This document shows positions 26,267 to 34,564 of a DNA stretch of 64,000 nucleotides, piece by piece. The stretch is from Desulfosarcina ovata subsp. ovata (lineage in GTDB: Bacteria; Desulfobacterota; Desulfobacteria; Desulfobacterales; Desulfosarcinaceae), in NCBI RefSeq assembly GCF_009689005.1, contig NZ_AP021879.1:4484652-4548651 (forward strand), given 5' to 3'. Made by a program: the position numbers and the translations under genes. How positions within the stretch are numbered: position 1 is the stretch's first letter; every line of letters starts with the position of its first letter. The notes under the pieces are model-generated. The model saw only the letters and a program-made list of their open reading frames with translations. It had not been told where the DNA came from and searched no databases.

Positions 26267-27256
26267 TTGAAACTGAAAAATGGAAGCCGGCGTATTGTGG
26301 GGCTTGGATCGGCCCTGGTGGATGTACTGGTGAATGAAAGCGATGACTTTATCCGAAAAATCGGTGTGGAAAAAGGCGGGATGACCCTGGTGGATCTGCC
26401 GACCCTCGAAAAGGTAATGGCTGACGCCTCCACCGAACCCAGTATCGTGCCCGGCGGGTCGGCCTGCAATACGGCCGTGGGGGTGGGATGCCTGGGCGGA
26501 CAGGCCCGTTTTGTCGGCAAGCGGGGAAGTGACGACACCGGTCAATTTTTTCATCAGGGCCTGGTCGAGCGAGGGGTGGATCCCTTGCTGATGACATCCG
26601 AACTGCCGACCGGGCGAGTGCTTTCCATTATTACCCCGGATGCCCAGCGGACCATGCTCACCTATCTGGGGGCTTCGGCCGATACCCAGCCCGAGGAGAT
26701 CACCCCGGATTGTTTCGCGGACAGCGCCCTGGTGCATATGGAGGGATACCTTCTCTTCAATCCCGATTTGATGACGGCTTCGCTGAAAGCGGCCAAGGAC
26801 GCCGGCGCCCTGATCTCACTGGATCTGGCCAGCTTCACGGTCGTTGAGCAGTCCAAAGCGTTGCTCGATGATATTATCGAGCGCTATGTGGATGTACTGA
26901 TTGCCAATGAGGATGAAGCCCTGGCCTACACGGGCATCAAAGACGAAAACGAAGCCCTGGCCCAGCTCGCCCGGCATGTGGACGTGGCGGTGCTGAAAGT
27001 CGGTGCCCGGGGCAGTTACATTCAGCACGACGGACGGGCGTACCGGATTCCTGCCCAGGGGTCGGGGGCTGCCGTGGATACCACCGGTGCCGGGGATCTT
27101 TGGGCGTCCGGGTTTTTATACGGATTGGTTAATGGTTTTGGCCATGAACACAGTGGCCGGCTTGCCTCGGCATGTGGTTTTGAGGTATGTCAGGTGGTCG
27201 GCGCCGATATCCCCGCCGATGCATGGACACGGATTCGAAAACAGCTGGAGGAATAA
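26267..27256 (+). CDS. PfkB-family carbohydrate/nucleoside kinase (adenosine kinase-like)
   Basis: A cytosolic kinase of about 329 residues. PfkB signature 1 region VPGGSACNTAVGVGCLGGQARFVG and signature 2 VDTTGAGDLWASGFLYGL are intact, with the catalytic Asp in GAGD. The body resembles bacterial adenosine kinase-type PfkB proteins, but ribokinase-like specificity cannot be excluded. No ATG exists; TTG 26267 lies 6 nt after GTGAGGAG and is the better of two TTG options (other 26261). The stop overlaps the next start by one base (TAATG). Confidence 0.85.
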   Translation: MKLKNGSRRIVGLGSALVDVLVNESDDFIRKIGVEKGGMTLVDLPTLEKVMADASTEPSIVPGGSACNTAVGVGCLGGQARFVGKRGSDDTGQFFHQGLVERGVDPLLMTSELPTGRVLSIITPDAQRTMLTYLGASADTQPEEITPDCFADSALVHMEGYLLFNPDLMTASLKAAKDAGALISLDLASFTVVEQSKALLDDIIERYVDVLIANEDEALAYTGIKDENEALAQLARHVDVAVLKVGARGSYIQHDGRAYRIPAQGSGAAVDTTGAGDLWASGFLYGLVNGFGHEHSGRLASACGFEVCQVVGADIPADAWTRIRKQLEE

Positions 27257-27942
27257 TGGCCAAAGGATCGGTTTCACGAAAACAACTGCTCAAGGAGCCT
27301 GACAAATTTATCACCTTTTCAGGAAAGCTGATCGCTTTTGGGCGGTCCAACCTGAAAGCGATTCTGATTGGTGCCGGGGTTATGATTGCCCTGGTGGTGG
27401 TGGTGGTAACGGTCCGCCAGATGGCCGATCGCAATGAGCGCCGGGCTTCAATGTTGACCGAAAAAGCCATGGCCAAGTACTCGGCGGCACTTCAGGACAC
27501 CGATTCCAAAACCGCATTCGATCGGATAAAACATGATTTTTCAGCGCTTTTTGATCAATATGGATCGCGGCGAGCCGTGCGTATCGCCCGTATCGTCTAT
27601 GCTGATATCAGTTACCAGGCCGGAGACGCCGATACGGCCGTTGCCATGTATAAACGTGCATTGGACGATTTTGAGCAGTCATCGGCGCTGAAAAATATTA
27701 TTGTCAGCGGTCTTGGGCATGCCTATGCCCTGAAAAAAGAGTACCCGGAATCCATCCGCTATTTCAAAATGATCTCCGATGGTCAGGAAAAGACCTTGAA
27801 GGGCGATGCCCTGTTCAACATGGCCTGCCTATATGAAGCCGGCGGTGAAAAGGAGAAAAGCACGGCCATGTTTCAGCAGCTGCTGGCCGATTTCCCGGGG
27901 TCGATGTATGAAGCGCTGGCCAGGGAGCGGATCAGTGGTTGA
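27256..27942 (+). CDS. Membrane-anchored TPR protein
   Basis: About 228 residues: a basic cytosolic N-terminus, one membrane span (AILIGAGVMIALVVVVVTV), then tetratricopeptide-like helices in the periplasm (ARIVYADISYQAGDADTAVAMYKRAL; LFNMACLYEAGGEKEKSTAMFQQLL). The topology matches YfgM/BamB-neighbour proteins that take part in outer-membrane protein folding, though the resemblance is structural only. ATG 27256 overlaps the PfkB stop, and GGAGG is just upstream, giving tight coupling. Confidence 0.82.
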   Translation: MAKGSVSRKQLLKEPDKFITFSGKLIAFGRSNLKAILIGAGVMIALVVVVVTVRQMADRNERRASMLTEKAMAKYSAALQDTDSKTAFDRIKHDFSALFDQYGSRRAVRIARIVYADISYQAGDADTAVAMYKRALDDFEQSSALKNIIVSGLGHAYALKKEYPESIRYFKMISDGQEKTLKGDALFNMACLYEAGGEKEKSTAMFQQLLADFPGSMYEALARERISG

Positions 27943-27996
27943 GCGTGCCGGCCTGTGGGATCGCTGCCGAAGCGACGCTTTTTGGAGGCCGGCGCA

Positions 27997-29382
27997 TTAT
28001 GGTTTGTTCTTTTCAAACAGCTTGTATTTTTTGATTTTCTGATTCAGTCCGCTTTTGCCGATGCCCAGCAGTTCGGCCGCGTGGGTCTGAACATAATTGG
28101 CCTTCTTCAGGGCCCGGACGATCATGTTTTTTTCCACAAGGGCCAATGTGTCGTATAAATTGGCATCCACCGGGATTCCGTCCATGTGCAGGGTGCTGTG
28201 GGCGTTGTCGATAAAATCCTTGGGCAGATCCGATACCTGAACGATCGCCTCGGGTGACATGACCACAGCCCGTTCGATGACATTTTCAAGTTCCCGCACA
28301 TTTCCGGGCCAATCATATTCGTAAAAGAGCCGTTCAACCTCACGATCGATTCCGGTTACCGGTGCGCCGGCGCTTCGTTCATCTTGGTATTTGGCGATAA
28401 AATGGTGAACCAGAGGCCGGATATCCTCCAGCCGTTCCCGTAGCGGCGGCAAGGTGATCGGGACGACGTTGAGACGATAAAAAAGGTCCTCTCGGAAATT
28501 CCCGGCGGCCACCTCCGATTTGAGGGATTTATTGGTCGCCGCGACCAGACGGATGTTCACCGGAATGGGCTTGGTGCCACCGACGCGCTCGATCACCCGC
28601 TCCTGGAGTACGCGTAGCAGTTTTACCTGAAGGCCTGCTGAAAGTTCACCGATTTCATCCAGAAACAGGGTCCCGCCGTCAGCGATTTCAAAACGTCCCT
28701 TTTTCATGGATACCGCACCGGTAAACGCTCCTTTCTCATGGCCGAAGAGTTCGCTTTCCAAAAGCGTTTCGGCCAAGGCCGAACAATTTACCGCCACGAA
28801 GGGTTTGTCTTTTCTGGGGCTGTTGAAATGCAGGGCGCTGGCCACGAGTTCTTTTCCGGTTCCACTGGCTCCCTCGATCAGAACCGTTGCCGATGCCGGG
28901 GCAACTTTGCGGATCATCCCGAACACATCCTGCATGGCTTTGCTTTTTCCGATGATATTGTGGAAACTGTAGCGGTTTTCCACGGTGCTGCGCAGTTGGC
29001 GGTTCTCTTTGACGACCTGGTACATGGAGGCTGCCTTTTTTGCGTACAGCACCAACTGTTCGTTGTCGAAGGGCTTCAAGATGTAATTGTAGGCCCCCTT
29101 CTGCATGGCCTCGACGGCCTTTTCTACCGAGCCATGGGCGGTCATCATGATGACCGGAAGGTCGGCATCGGTTTGTTTGATGCGGGCCAGCAGTTCGATT
29201 CCGTCCATGCCGGGCATTTTCATGTCCGTCAACACCAGGTCCACATCAGATTGCGCAAGTGTATCCAGTGCCTCGGCCCCATTATTGGCGGTCAGGGTTT
29301 CAAAACCGACATCCTCGAGCACGGCGGCCAGGATCAGCGTATAATTTCGTTCATCGTCAACAATCAGAATGGTTTCCATCAC
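27997..29382 (-). CDS. Sigma-54-dependent response regulator (NtrC family)
   Basis: A 461-residue activator: receiver domain with phosphoacceptor Asp53 ([13 protein letters not shown]), AAA domain with Walker A GASGTGKE, the sigma-54 contact loop [18 protein letters not shown] and a C-terminal Fis-type helix-turn-helix ([20 protein letters not shown]). Its start overlaps the histidine kinase stop by 4 bp. Targets are unknown; the divergent pil region 2 kb away is one candidate, as in PilS/PilR systems, but no clear -24/-12 promoter was found there. Confidence 0.93.
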   Translation of the reverse strand: MMETILIVDDERNYTLILAAVLEDVGFETLTANNGAEALDTLAQSDVDLVLTDMKMPGMDGIELLARIKQTDADLPVIMMTAHGSVEKAVEAMQKGAYNYILKPFDNEQLVLYAKKAASMYQVVKENRQLRSTVENRYSFHNIIGKSKAMQDVFGMIRKVAPASATVLIEGASGTGKELVASALHFNSPRKDKPFVAVNCSALAETLLESELFGHEKGAFTGAVSMKKGRFEIADGGTLFLDEIGELSAGLQVKLLRVLQERVIERVGGTKPIPVNIRLVAATNKSLKSEVAAGNFREDLFYRLNVVPITLPPLRERLEDIRPLVHHFIAKYQDERSAGAPVTGIDREVERLFYEYDWPGNVRELENVIERAVVMSPEAIVQVSDLPKDFIDNAHSTLHMDGIPVDANLYDTLALVEKNMIVRALKKANYVQTHAAELLGIGKSGLNQKIKKYKLFEKNKP

Positions 29383-30803
29383 TGTGCCTCCTGGTCCAAT
29401 GGGAATTTGACGGTCACGCGGGCCCCTTTTTCACGGCGGTTGTCGATTCGAATCATACCGTCGTTGGCCTCGATAATGTTTTTTACGATGCCGAGACCCA
29501 GGCCGGTCCCTTTTTCTTTGGTGGTAAAAAAAGGATCCCAGATTTTTTCCATGACTGCGGGTGAAACGCCATCTCCCTCATCCTCAATATAGAGCCACAG
29601 GGCGTCTTCTTCCGCATGGGTGGTGATCATGATGGCGCCGCCATCGGGCATCGCCTGCATGGCATTGATCAACAGGTTGAGAAACGCCTGGTAAAGCATA
29701 TCGCTGTCGGCGAGAATGCATGGATGATGGTTGTCGAACACGGTTTTTATCACATATCCCTTGTCTTTGATCTGCTGATCGAGGAAAAGGATGTTTTTAT
29801 CAAGCACGTCATTGATGTGACAGGTGCTGCGGTTGGGCGCTTTCGGTCTTGCGTAGTTCAGAAAATCGGTAATGATATTGTTCAGGCGCCGTGCCTCGGT
29901 GACGATGATATCGGCAATTCCGTTCAGCGGTTCCCGGGGCCCCATTTTTTTCTTTAACAGTTCAGCCGAACTACTGATAATGCCCAGCGGATTCCTGATT
30001 TCATGGGATACGCCGGCAATCATTTCACCCAGTGATGAAAGATGCTTCGCCTTAGCCAGTTGGTCTTTGAGACGGATTCGCTCGAGCGCCCGTTTTTCGA
30101 TGATTCCTTCTCCGCGCTTAACCACAAATATCAATGTGAGCAGCAAGATTCCCATCACGATGCTGATGGTGCAGATCACCAGAACCTGATATTTGAAGAT
30201 CTGTTGATAATCGCTGGAGAGATCCTGCCTGATTTCGATCACGCCCAATACGGGGCCCGAAATGGGCGATAATGGTTTTTCGGCGCGCAGTGGGGCAAAG
30301 GTAATAATTTTAATCTTTTTTGGAATCCCCAGCAGAATTTCCCAAAAAGTTCCGTTTTGGACCAGCTTGGAGGATGCCTTTCCATCGATAGCCCCGCTAA
30401 AGGAGGTCCCGCCAAGATTTTGCTTTCCAACCAGATCCTCCGAGAAACTGTATGCAATGATGTCGTCCTTACTATAAATGTTGACCATCTCCACTTTGAA
30501 ACTGTGCAGGGTGCTGCGGACGACATTGTCCATCCTTTCGAACTGTTCCTTGTGGCGCAGTTCGATTTTGCCGTACTTCAAGCCCACAGGGAGGATGAAC
30601 TGCAAAAAGACCTGATGGTTCAGGTTTTCAATCAGCAGCAATGCGTAATCTTCGCTTTTCTGGTACTGCATTGACCGAACCCAGTGGGTGTTGAGAACGG
30701 AGAGAATGATCGTACCAATAAAAATAACAATCAGACTGGTAAACGTGAAATACTTGACCAAGCGAAAGGGTTTGACTCGCTCGGCTGTGTTCAATGGTTT
30801 CAT
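29379..30803 (-). CDS. Membrane sensor histidine kinase
   Basis: A 474-residue kinase. Two membrane spans (about 20-42 and 210-235) enclose a periplasmic sensor region of about 165 residues. The H-box is GEMIAGVSHEIRNPLGIISS; N, G1 and G2 boxes are NLLINAMQAMPDGG, EDEGDGVSPAV and GTGLGLGIVKNI. It is the partner of the NtrC-type regulator overlapping its 3' end. The signal is unknown. Confidence 0.92.
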   Translation of the reverse strand: MKPLNTAERVKPFRLVKYFTFTSLIVIFIGTIILSVLNTHWVRSMQYQKSEDYALLLIENLNHQVFLQFILPVGLKYGKIELRHKEQFERMDNVVRSTLHSFKVEMVNIYSKDDIIAYSFSEDLVGKQNLGGTSFSGAIDGKASSKLVQNGTFWEILLGIPKKIKIITFAPLRAEKPLSPISGPVLGVIEIRQDLSSDYQQIFKYQVLVICTISIVMGILLLTLIFVVKRGEGIIEKRALERIRLKDQLAKAKHLSSLGEMIAGVSHEIRNPLGIISSSAELLKKKMGPREPLNGIADIIVTEARRLNNIITDFLNYARPKAPNRSTCHINDVLDKNILFLDQQIKDKGYVIKTVFDNHHPCILADSDMLYQAFLNLLINAMQAMPDGGAIMITTHAEEDALWLYIEDEGDGVSPAVMEKIWDPFFTTKEKGTGLGLGIVKNIIEANDGMIRIDNRREKGARVTVKFPLDQEAQ

Positions 30804-31310
30804 GATGCCTGTGTTGCCGTCATTGGTGTCAACCCATTTGCCTGTCAGTCCTCGGCTGGCGGTGCGTTTCCGGTGGACCGTCCACTCAACGCATGCCGGT
30901 TGAATTGGGACTCACATATTTTCAATGAAAAAGGCTGCCGTCACCCTAAAGTTTTTTCAACCAGTGCCGAATTGTTTAGCTGACCGCAGATGATAACCCT
31001 TTAACCATATAGAAAAACCTGATTATCCTGTCAATGCGGCCGAAAGGTACTATGCTGTAACAACGGTGCCCGGTGTATCGTCATCAATGAAACCCAACGA
31101 TGCATCCCCAAAGACTCTGTTTGGTGTGGCCAGCATCAGCCGGCCGATGGAATCGAAGCAAAATGGCCCCTAACGATCCATCTTTATGGCAGTTATCAGT
31201 GATCCCGTGTAAATAGTTCCCTTGGCATACAAGATAAAGGCAACAATTGATTTGAAGCCACAATATAGGATTAAGTAAACAAATTATAGATAAAAGTCAT
31301 ATAATTTTGC
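30804..31310. other. Intergenic region without clear genes
   Basis: It separates the two-component pair from the pil operon. The DNA turns AT-rich after about 31.2 kb. A 28-codon frame at 31087-31173 lacks an SD and is not called. I looked for c-di-GMP riboswitch signatures and saw none. Confidence 0.4.
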
Positions 31311-31339
31311 TTGACAAGACATTGTTGGCAGGGTTGAAT
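31311..31339 (+). promoter_or_regulatory. Possible promoter of the xre-pil operon
   Basis: TTGACA (31311-31316), 17-bp spacer, TTGAAT (31334-31339; 4 of 6 match to TATAAT). It is about 110 bp upstream of the small XRE gene. Confidence 0.4.
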
Positions 31340-31451
31340 CATGATCAAGAATTGCCACCTGTTTCCTAACTGATTTAATAAACTGGATCATATTTATCGA
31401 AGAGAGCCTTGTGGAGAGCTTTGTGTTTGCTTTTTTGATTGCCATAAGACG

Positions 31452-31658
31452 ATGGTTCAAATGGTGAAGAATTCGTTAAAAGAAATTAGAGAGTCCCTTT
31501 TGATGAGCAAGTCGGAACTGGCGAGAGAAGCAAATGTCTCCCCGATAACGATTACGCGGATTGAAGAGGGTAAGCCGTGTCGGCTGGAGACCAAAAGGAA
31601 GATATTGCTGGCCCTGGGATACAGTCTTTCGGATAGTAAAAAAATTTTTGGTGAATAA
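31452..31658 (+). CDS. Small XRE-family DNA-binding protein
   Basis: A 68-residue protein that is almost entirely one helix-turn-helix: SLKEIRESLLMSKSELAREANVSPITITRIEEGKPCRLE. It stands 11 bp before pilM, so it is probably transcribed with the pilus genes and may regulate them. Start could also be ATG 31461. Confidence 0.8.
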   Translation: MVQMVKNSLKEIRESLLMSKSELAREANVSPITITRIEEGKPCRLETKRKILLALGYSLSDSKKIFGE

Positions 31659-31669
31659 AAGAGTGAACC

Positions 31670-32728
31670 ATGCTTTTTGCAAAAAAAGATCGACTTATTG
31701 GCCTTGACATCGGATCAAGATCCATAAAAGCGGCAGAGATATCCGAGACCAAGAAGGGCCGAACCCTTGAGCGATTCGGGATTATCGATATCCCTCAGGG
31801 CTTGATTGAGGACGGTGCCATCAAAGATGCGGAGCAAGTGTCCGATACCATTCGCCAATTATTCAAAAACTATGGAATCAAAGGACAAAACGTTGCCCTT
31901 TCCATCGGCGGGTATTCGGTGATTGTGAAAAAGATCAACGTCCAGGCCATGTCCGACGACCAACTGCAGGATACCATCAGTTTTGAAGCAGAACAGTACA
32001 TCCCGTTTGACATTGCCGATGTCAATCTGGATTTCCAGATTCTGGGAGAGAATGAAAACAATCCCAACCAGATGAACGTTTTGTTGGTTGCCGCCAAGAA
32101 GGAAATGGTCAACGATTATGTGAACCTTGCCCAGATGGCGGGACTCAATCCCTGCATCATTGATGTGGACGCATTTGCGCTGCAGAACATTTATGAATTC
32201 AATTATGCACCGGCTGAAGATGAGAATATCGCCCTCATCGACATTGGCGCCAGTAAGACCTCGTTGAATATCCTAAAAGGCAGCACTTCGGTTTTCATGA
32301 GAGACGTCTCTCTCGGTTGCGGTCAGATCAATCAGAAGATCTCATCTTTGATCGATTGTTCTCTCGAAGAAGCCGAACAGATCAAATTCGGGGATCAGTC
32401 GGAAAAAATAACCAGCGGTGATCTTACCGATATCATCTCTTCTGTGGTTTCCGATTGGTGTACCGAGATCAGGCGAGCATTGGACTTTTTCTATTCAACC
32501 TACCCCGATGATCAGATTAAAAAGATTGTGCTCAGCGGAGGTGGTGGCAATATAAAAGAATTCAGGCAGCTGTTGTCGGTTGAAACGTCTGCGGAGGTGA
32601 CCACGATCAACCCCTTTGATGGGCTTCATATCGATGAAAATCGGTTTGATGTGGAGTTCCTTAAACGCATATCACCCCAGGCCTCAATCAGCATGGGACT
32701 GGCAACGAGAAAAGTTGATGATAAATGA
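31670..32728 (+). CDS. pilM: Type IV pilus assembly ATPase-like protein PilM
   Basis: Actin-like cytoplasmic protein of 352 residues with LIGLDIGSRSIKAAEISE, ALIDIGASKTSLNIL and KKIVLSGGGGNIKEFRQLL. It links the PilN/PilO membrane dimer to the pilus motor. ATG is preceded by GAGTGAACC. The stop overlaps the pilN ATG by 4 bp. Confidence 0.94.
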   Translation: MLFAKKDRLIGLDIGSRSIKAAEISETKKGRTLERFGIIDIPQGLIEDGAIKDAEQVSDTIRQLFKNYGIKGQNVALSIGGYSVIVKKINVQAMSDDQLQDTISFEAEQYIPFDIADVNLDFQILGENENNPNQMNVLLVAAKKEMVNDYVNLAQMAGLNPCIIDVDAFALQNIYEFNYAPAEDENIALIDIGASKTSLNILKGSTSVFMRDVSLGCGQINQKISSLIDCSLEEAEQIKFGDQSEKITSGDLTDIISSVVSDWCTEIRRALDFFYSTYPDDQIKKIVLSGGGGNIKEFRQLLSVETSAEVTTINPFDGLHIDENRFDVEFLKRISPQASISMGLATRKVDDK

Positions 32729-33288
32729 TACGCATAAATTTACTCCCATTTCGCGCCGCACGTAAAAAAGAGAATGTCAGACGACAGTTATCCATATTTT
32801 TGTTGTCCCTTTTTCTAATTGTTATTGTTGCCTCCTGGTTCAGTTTTTATTTGTCCGGTAAAGTAAAAACACTAAACGCTAAAATTAAAGATACCAAGGC
32901 GCAGGTAGAAAAATACAATAAAATCAACAAAGAAATTGCAGAGATCAAGAACAAACTGGCGATACTCAATAAAAAGATCGAAGTTATCAAATCCCTGGAT
33001 TTGACAAGGAAGGCTCCGGTCGAATTGCTTGACGACATGTCCAGACTGGTTGTTGATAAACAGATGTGGCTTACCCATCTGGAAGACCGATCCGGCAAGA
33101 TCAAGGTCGCCGGCGTTGCCTTGGACAACCCCACTGTCGCGGAATATATGACAAGGATCGACTCTTCGGCACGCTACACCAACGTCAAATTGGTATCCAT
33201 CAATCAGGATACATCAATTAAAGAACTAAAGTTGAAGCGATTTGATATCAGATTCGAGAAAGCTCCCCAAAAAACGGAATCCAAATAG
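32725..33288 (+). CDS. pilN: Type IV pilus inner-membrane protein PilN
   Basis: A 187-residue bitopic protein. The cytoplasmic start MIRINLLPFRAARKKENVRR holds the INLLP motif that binds PilM. One membrane span (about 24-46), a coiled coil and a ferredoxin-like periplasmic end (LDDMSRLVVDKQMWLTHLED) follow. Confidence 0.93.
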   Translation: MIRINLLPFRAARKKENVRRQLSIFLLSLFLIVIVASWFSFYLSGKVKTLNAKIKDTKAQVEKYNKINKEIAEIKNKLAILNKKIEVIKSLDLTRKAPVELLDDMSRLVVDKQMWLTHLEDRSGKIKVAGVALDNPTVAEYMTRIDSSARYTNVKLVSINQDTSIKELKLKRFDIRFEKAPQKTESK

Positions 33289-33299
33289 GTGTTGAGGAA

Positions 33300-33935
33300 A
33301 TGAACAAGGGCAAAGCGGTTTCCACTGAAAAAATAAATCCACTATTTGAAAAGCTTGAACAGCTTTCCAAGGCTCAGCGGATTGGAATCTGGGTCGGAAT
33401 CCTGATCCTGGTTATCGTCGGTTTTGTCTATTTTTCTTATCTTCCCATGTTTAAACAGATCGACAAACTAAACGCCAACTTGGCCAAGGTTGAAAAAGAG
33501 CTGGAAGTGGCCAAGAAAAATGCGCGCCAGTTGAATGACTATCGAAAAAAGATGCAGGATGCCGAAGAGCAGTTTAAAATCGTTATGCGGGCATTGCCTG
33601 AAAAAGAAGAAATTCCAACGTTGCTTACCGGAATTTCAAAGGCAGGCAAAGACTCCGGCCTGACGTTTGTTCTCTTTCAGCCCAAACCTGAAGTAAAAAA
33701 GGATTTTTATGCTGAAATTCCACTCGCCCTCCGTGTTACCGGGGATTATCATGGTGTGGCAACATTTTTTGAAAGCGTTGCCGGACTGAATCGTATCGTG
33801 AACATCCGCGATATCAATCTGACACCGGAAAAGGGTGGCAAGAGTCTGACAACGACCTGTACGGCGGTGACTTACAAATTTATCGAAGCATCGAACACAA
33901 AAAAGAAGCCATCAAAAAGATCGAGAAGGAAATAG
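33300..33935 (+). CDS. pilO: Type IV pilus inner-membrane protein PilO
   Basis: A 211-residue partner of PilN: one membrane span (IGIWVGILILVIVGFVYFSY), a coiled coil (KQIDKLNANLAKVEKELEVA) and a periplasmic domain with IPTLLTGISKAGKDSGLTF and LRVTGDYHGVATFFESVAGL. It ends in a Lys/Arg/Ser-rich tail. It has an SD (TGTTGAGGAA) and is 11 bp after pilN. Confidence 0.93.
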   Translation: MNKGKAVSTEKINPLFEKLEQLSKAQRIGIWVGILILVIVGFVYFSYLPMFKQIDKLNANLAKVEKELEVAKKNARQLNDYRKKMQDAEEQFKIVMRALPEKEEIPTLLTGISKAGKDSGLTFVLFQPKPEVKKDFYAEIPLALRVTGDYHGVATFFESVAGLNRIVNIRDINLTPEKGGKSLTTTCTAVTYKFIEASNTKKKPSKRSRRK

Positions 33936-33948
33936 AAGCGATAAAACC

Positions 33949-34563
33949 ATGCCAATGCAAAATAGACAATCCTGTATTATTGTGGCCTTGATCGTTCTTT
34001 TGTCATGCTTTCTCTGGAATTGCGACGATCAGAAGAAAGAACCAAGAGCTCCGGTTGTCAGCAAAAAAATAGCCGTGCATACAGCGCCTGCTCCGCCGAA
34101 AACAACCGATCATGCTGTGGTTTCACCGTCAGAGCCAGTGTCGAAAGAAGAGCCTGAAGTTGAAAAGGCGTCGCTTGTGGCAGAGCGGATTTATGATCCC
34201 AAAGATCGCCTGAATCCTTTTATTCCCCTATTTAAAACAGAAACCAGCGAAACGCTTTCACAACCATCCGAGAAGTCGAAAAGAAAGCGGCGAATGCCCC
34301 AAACGCCTCTGGAAAAAATCAGTCTTGAACAGCTTAAACTAGTGGCCATCATCCGGGCAGGATCGGGAAACAGGGCACTTGTGGAAGATAGTAGCGGAAA
34401 GGGATATATTGTTAAAAAGGGGAGTTATATTGGATTGAATTCGGGTATCGTGACTCAGATTGAACCCAACCGCATTTTCGTCGAAGAAGAGTTGGAAAAC
34501 CTAATGGGCGAATTGGTTCTTCAAAATACCGAAATAAAACTTCAGAAACCTGCTGGAGAGTGA
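33949..34563 (+). CDS. pilP: Type IV pilus lipoprotein PilP
   Basis: A 204-residue lipoprotein: signal peptide with lipobox FLWNC, a long disordered Lys/Pro linker, then the PilP beta domain (LEKISLEQLKLVAIIRAGSGNRALVED, GYIVKKGSYIGLNSG). PilP joins the PilNO complex to the secretin PilQ. The pilQ ATG comes 1 bp after its TGA stop. Confidence 0.9.
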   Translation: MPMQNRQSCIIVALIVLLSCFLWNCDDQKKEPRAPVVSKKIAVHTAPAPPKTTDHAVVSPSEPVSKEEPEVEKASLVAERIYDPKDRLNPFIPLFKTETSETLSQPSEKSKRKRRMPQTPLEKISLEQLKLVAIIRAGSGNRALVEDSSGKGYIVKKGSYIGLNSGIVTQIEPNRIFVEEELENLMGELVLQNTEIKLQKPAGE

Positions 34564-34564
34564 T

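Noticed and set aside
31087..31173. 28-codon plus-strand ORF in the gap before the pil operon
   Set aside because: No SD, no partner structure, no similarity noted.
30804..31451. Possible c-di-GMP riboswitch or sigma-54 promoter before the pil operon
   Set aside because: Neither the GEMM core nor a proper GG-N10-GC promoter could be found; TTGGCAGGGTTGAATC near 31325 lacks the -12 GC.
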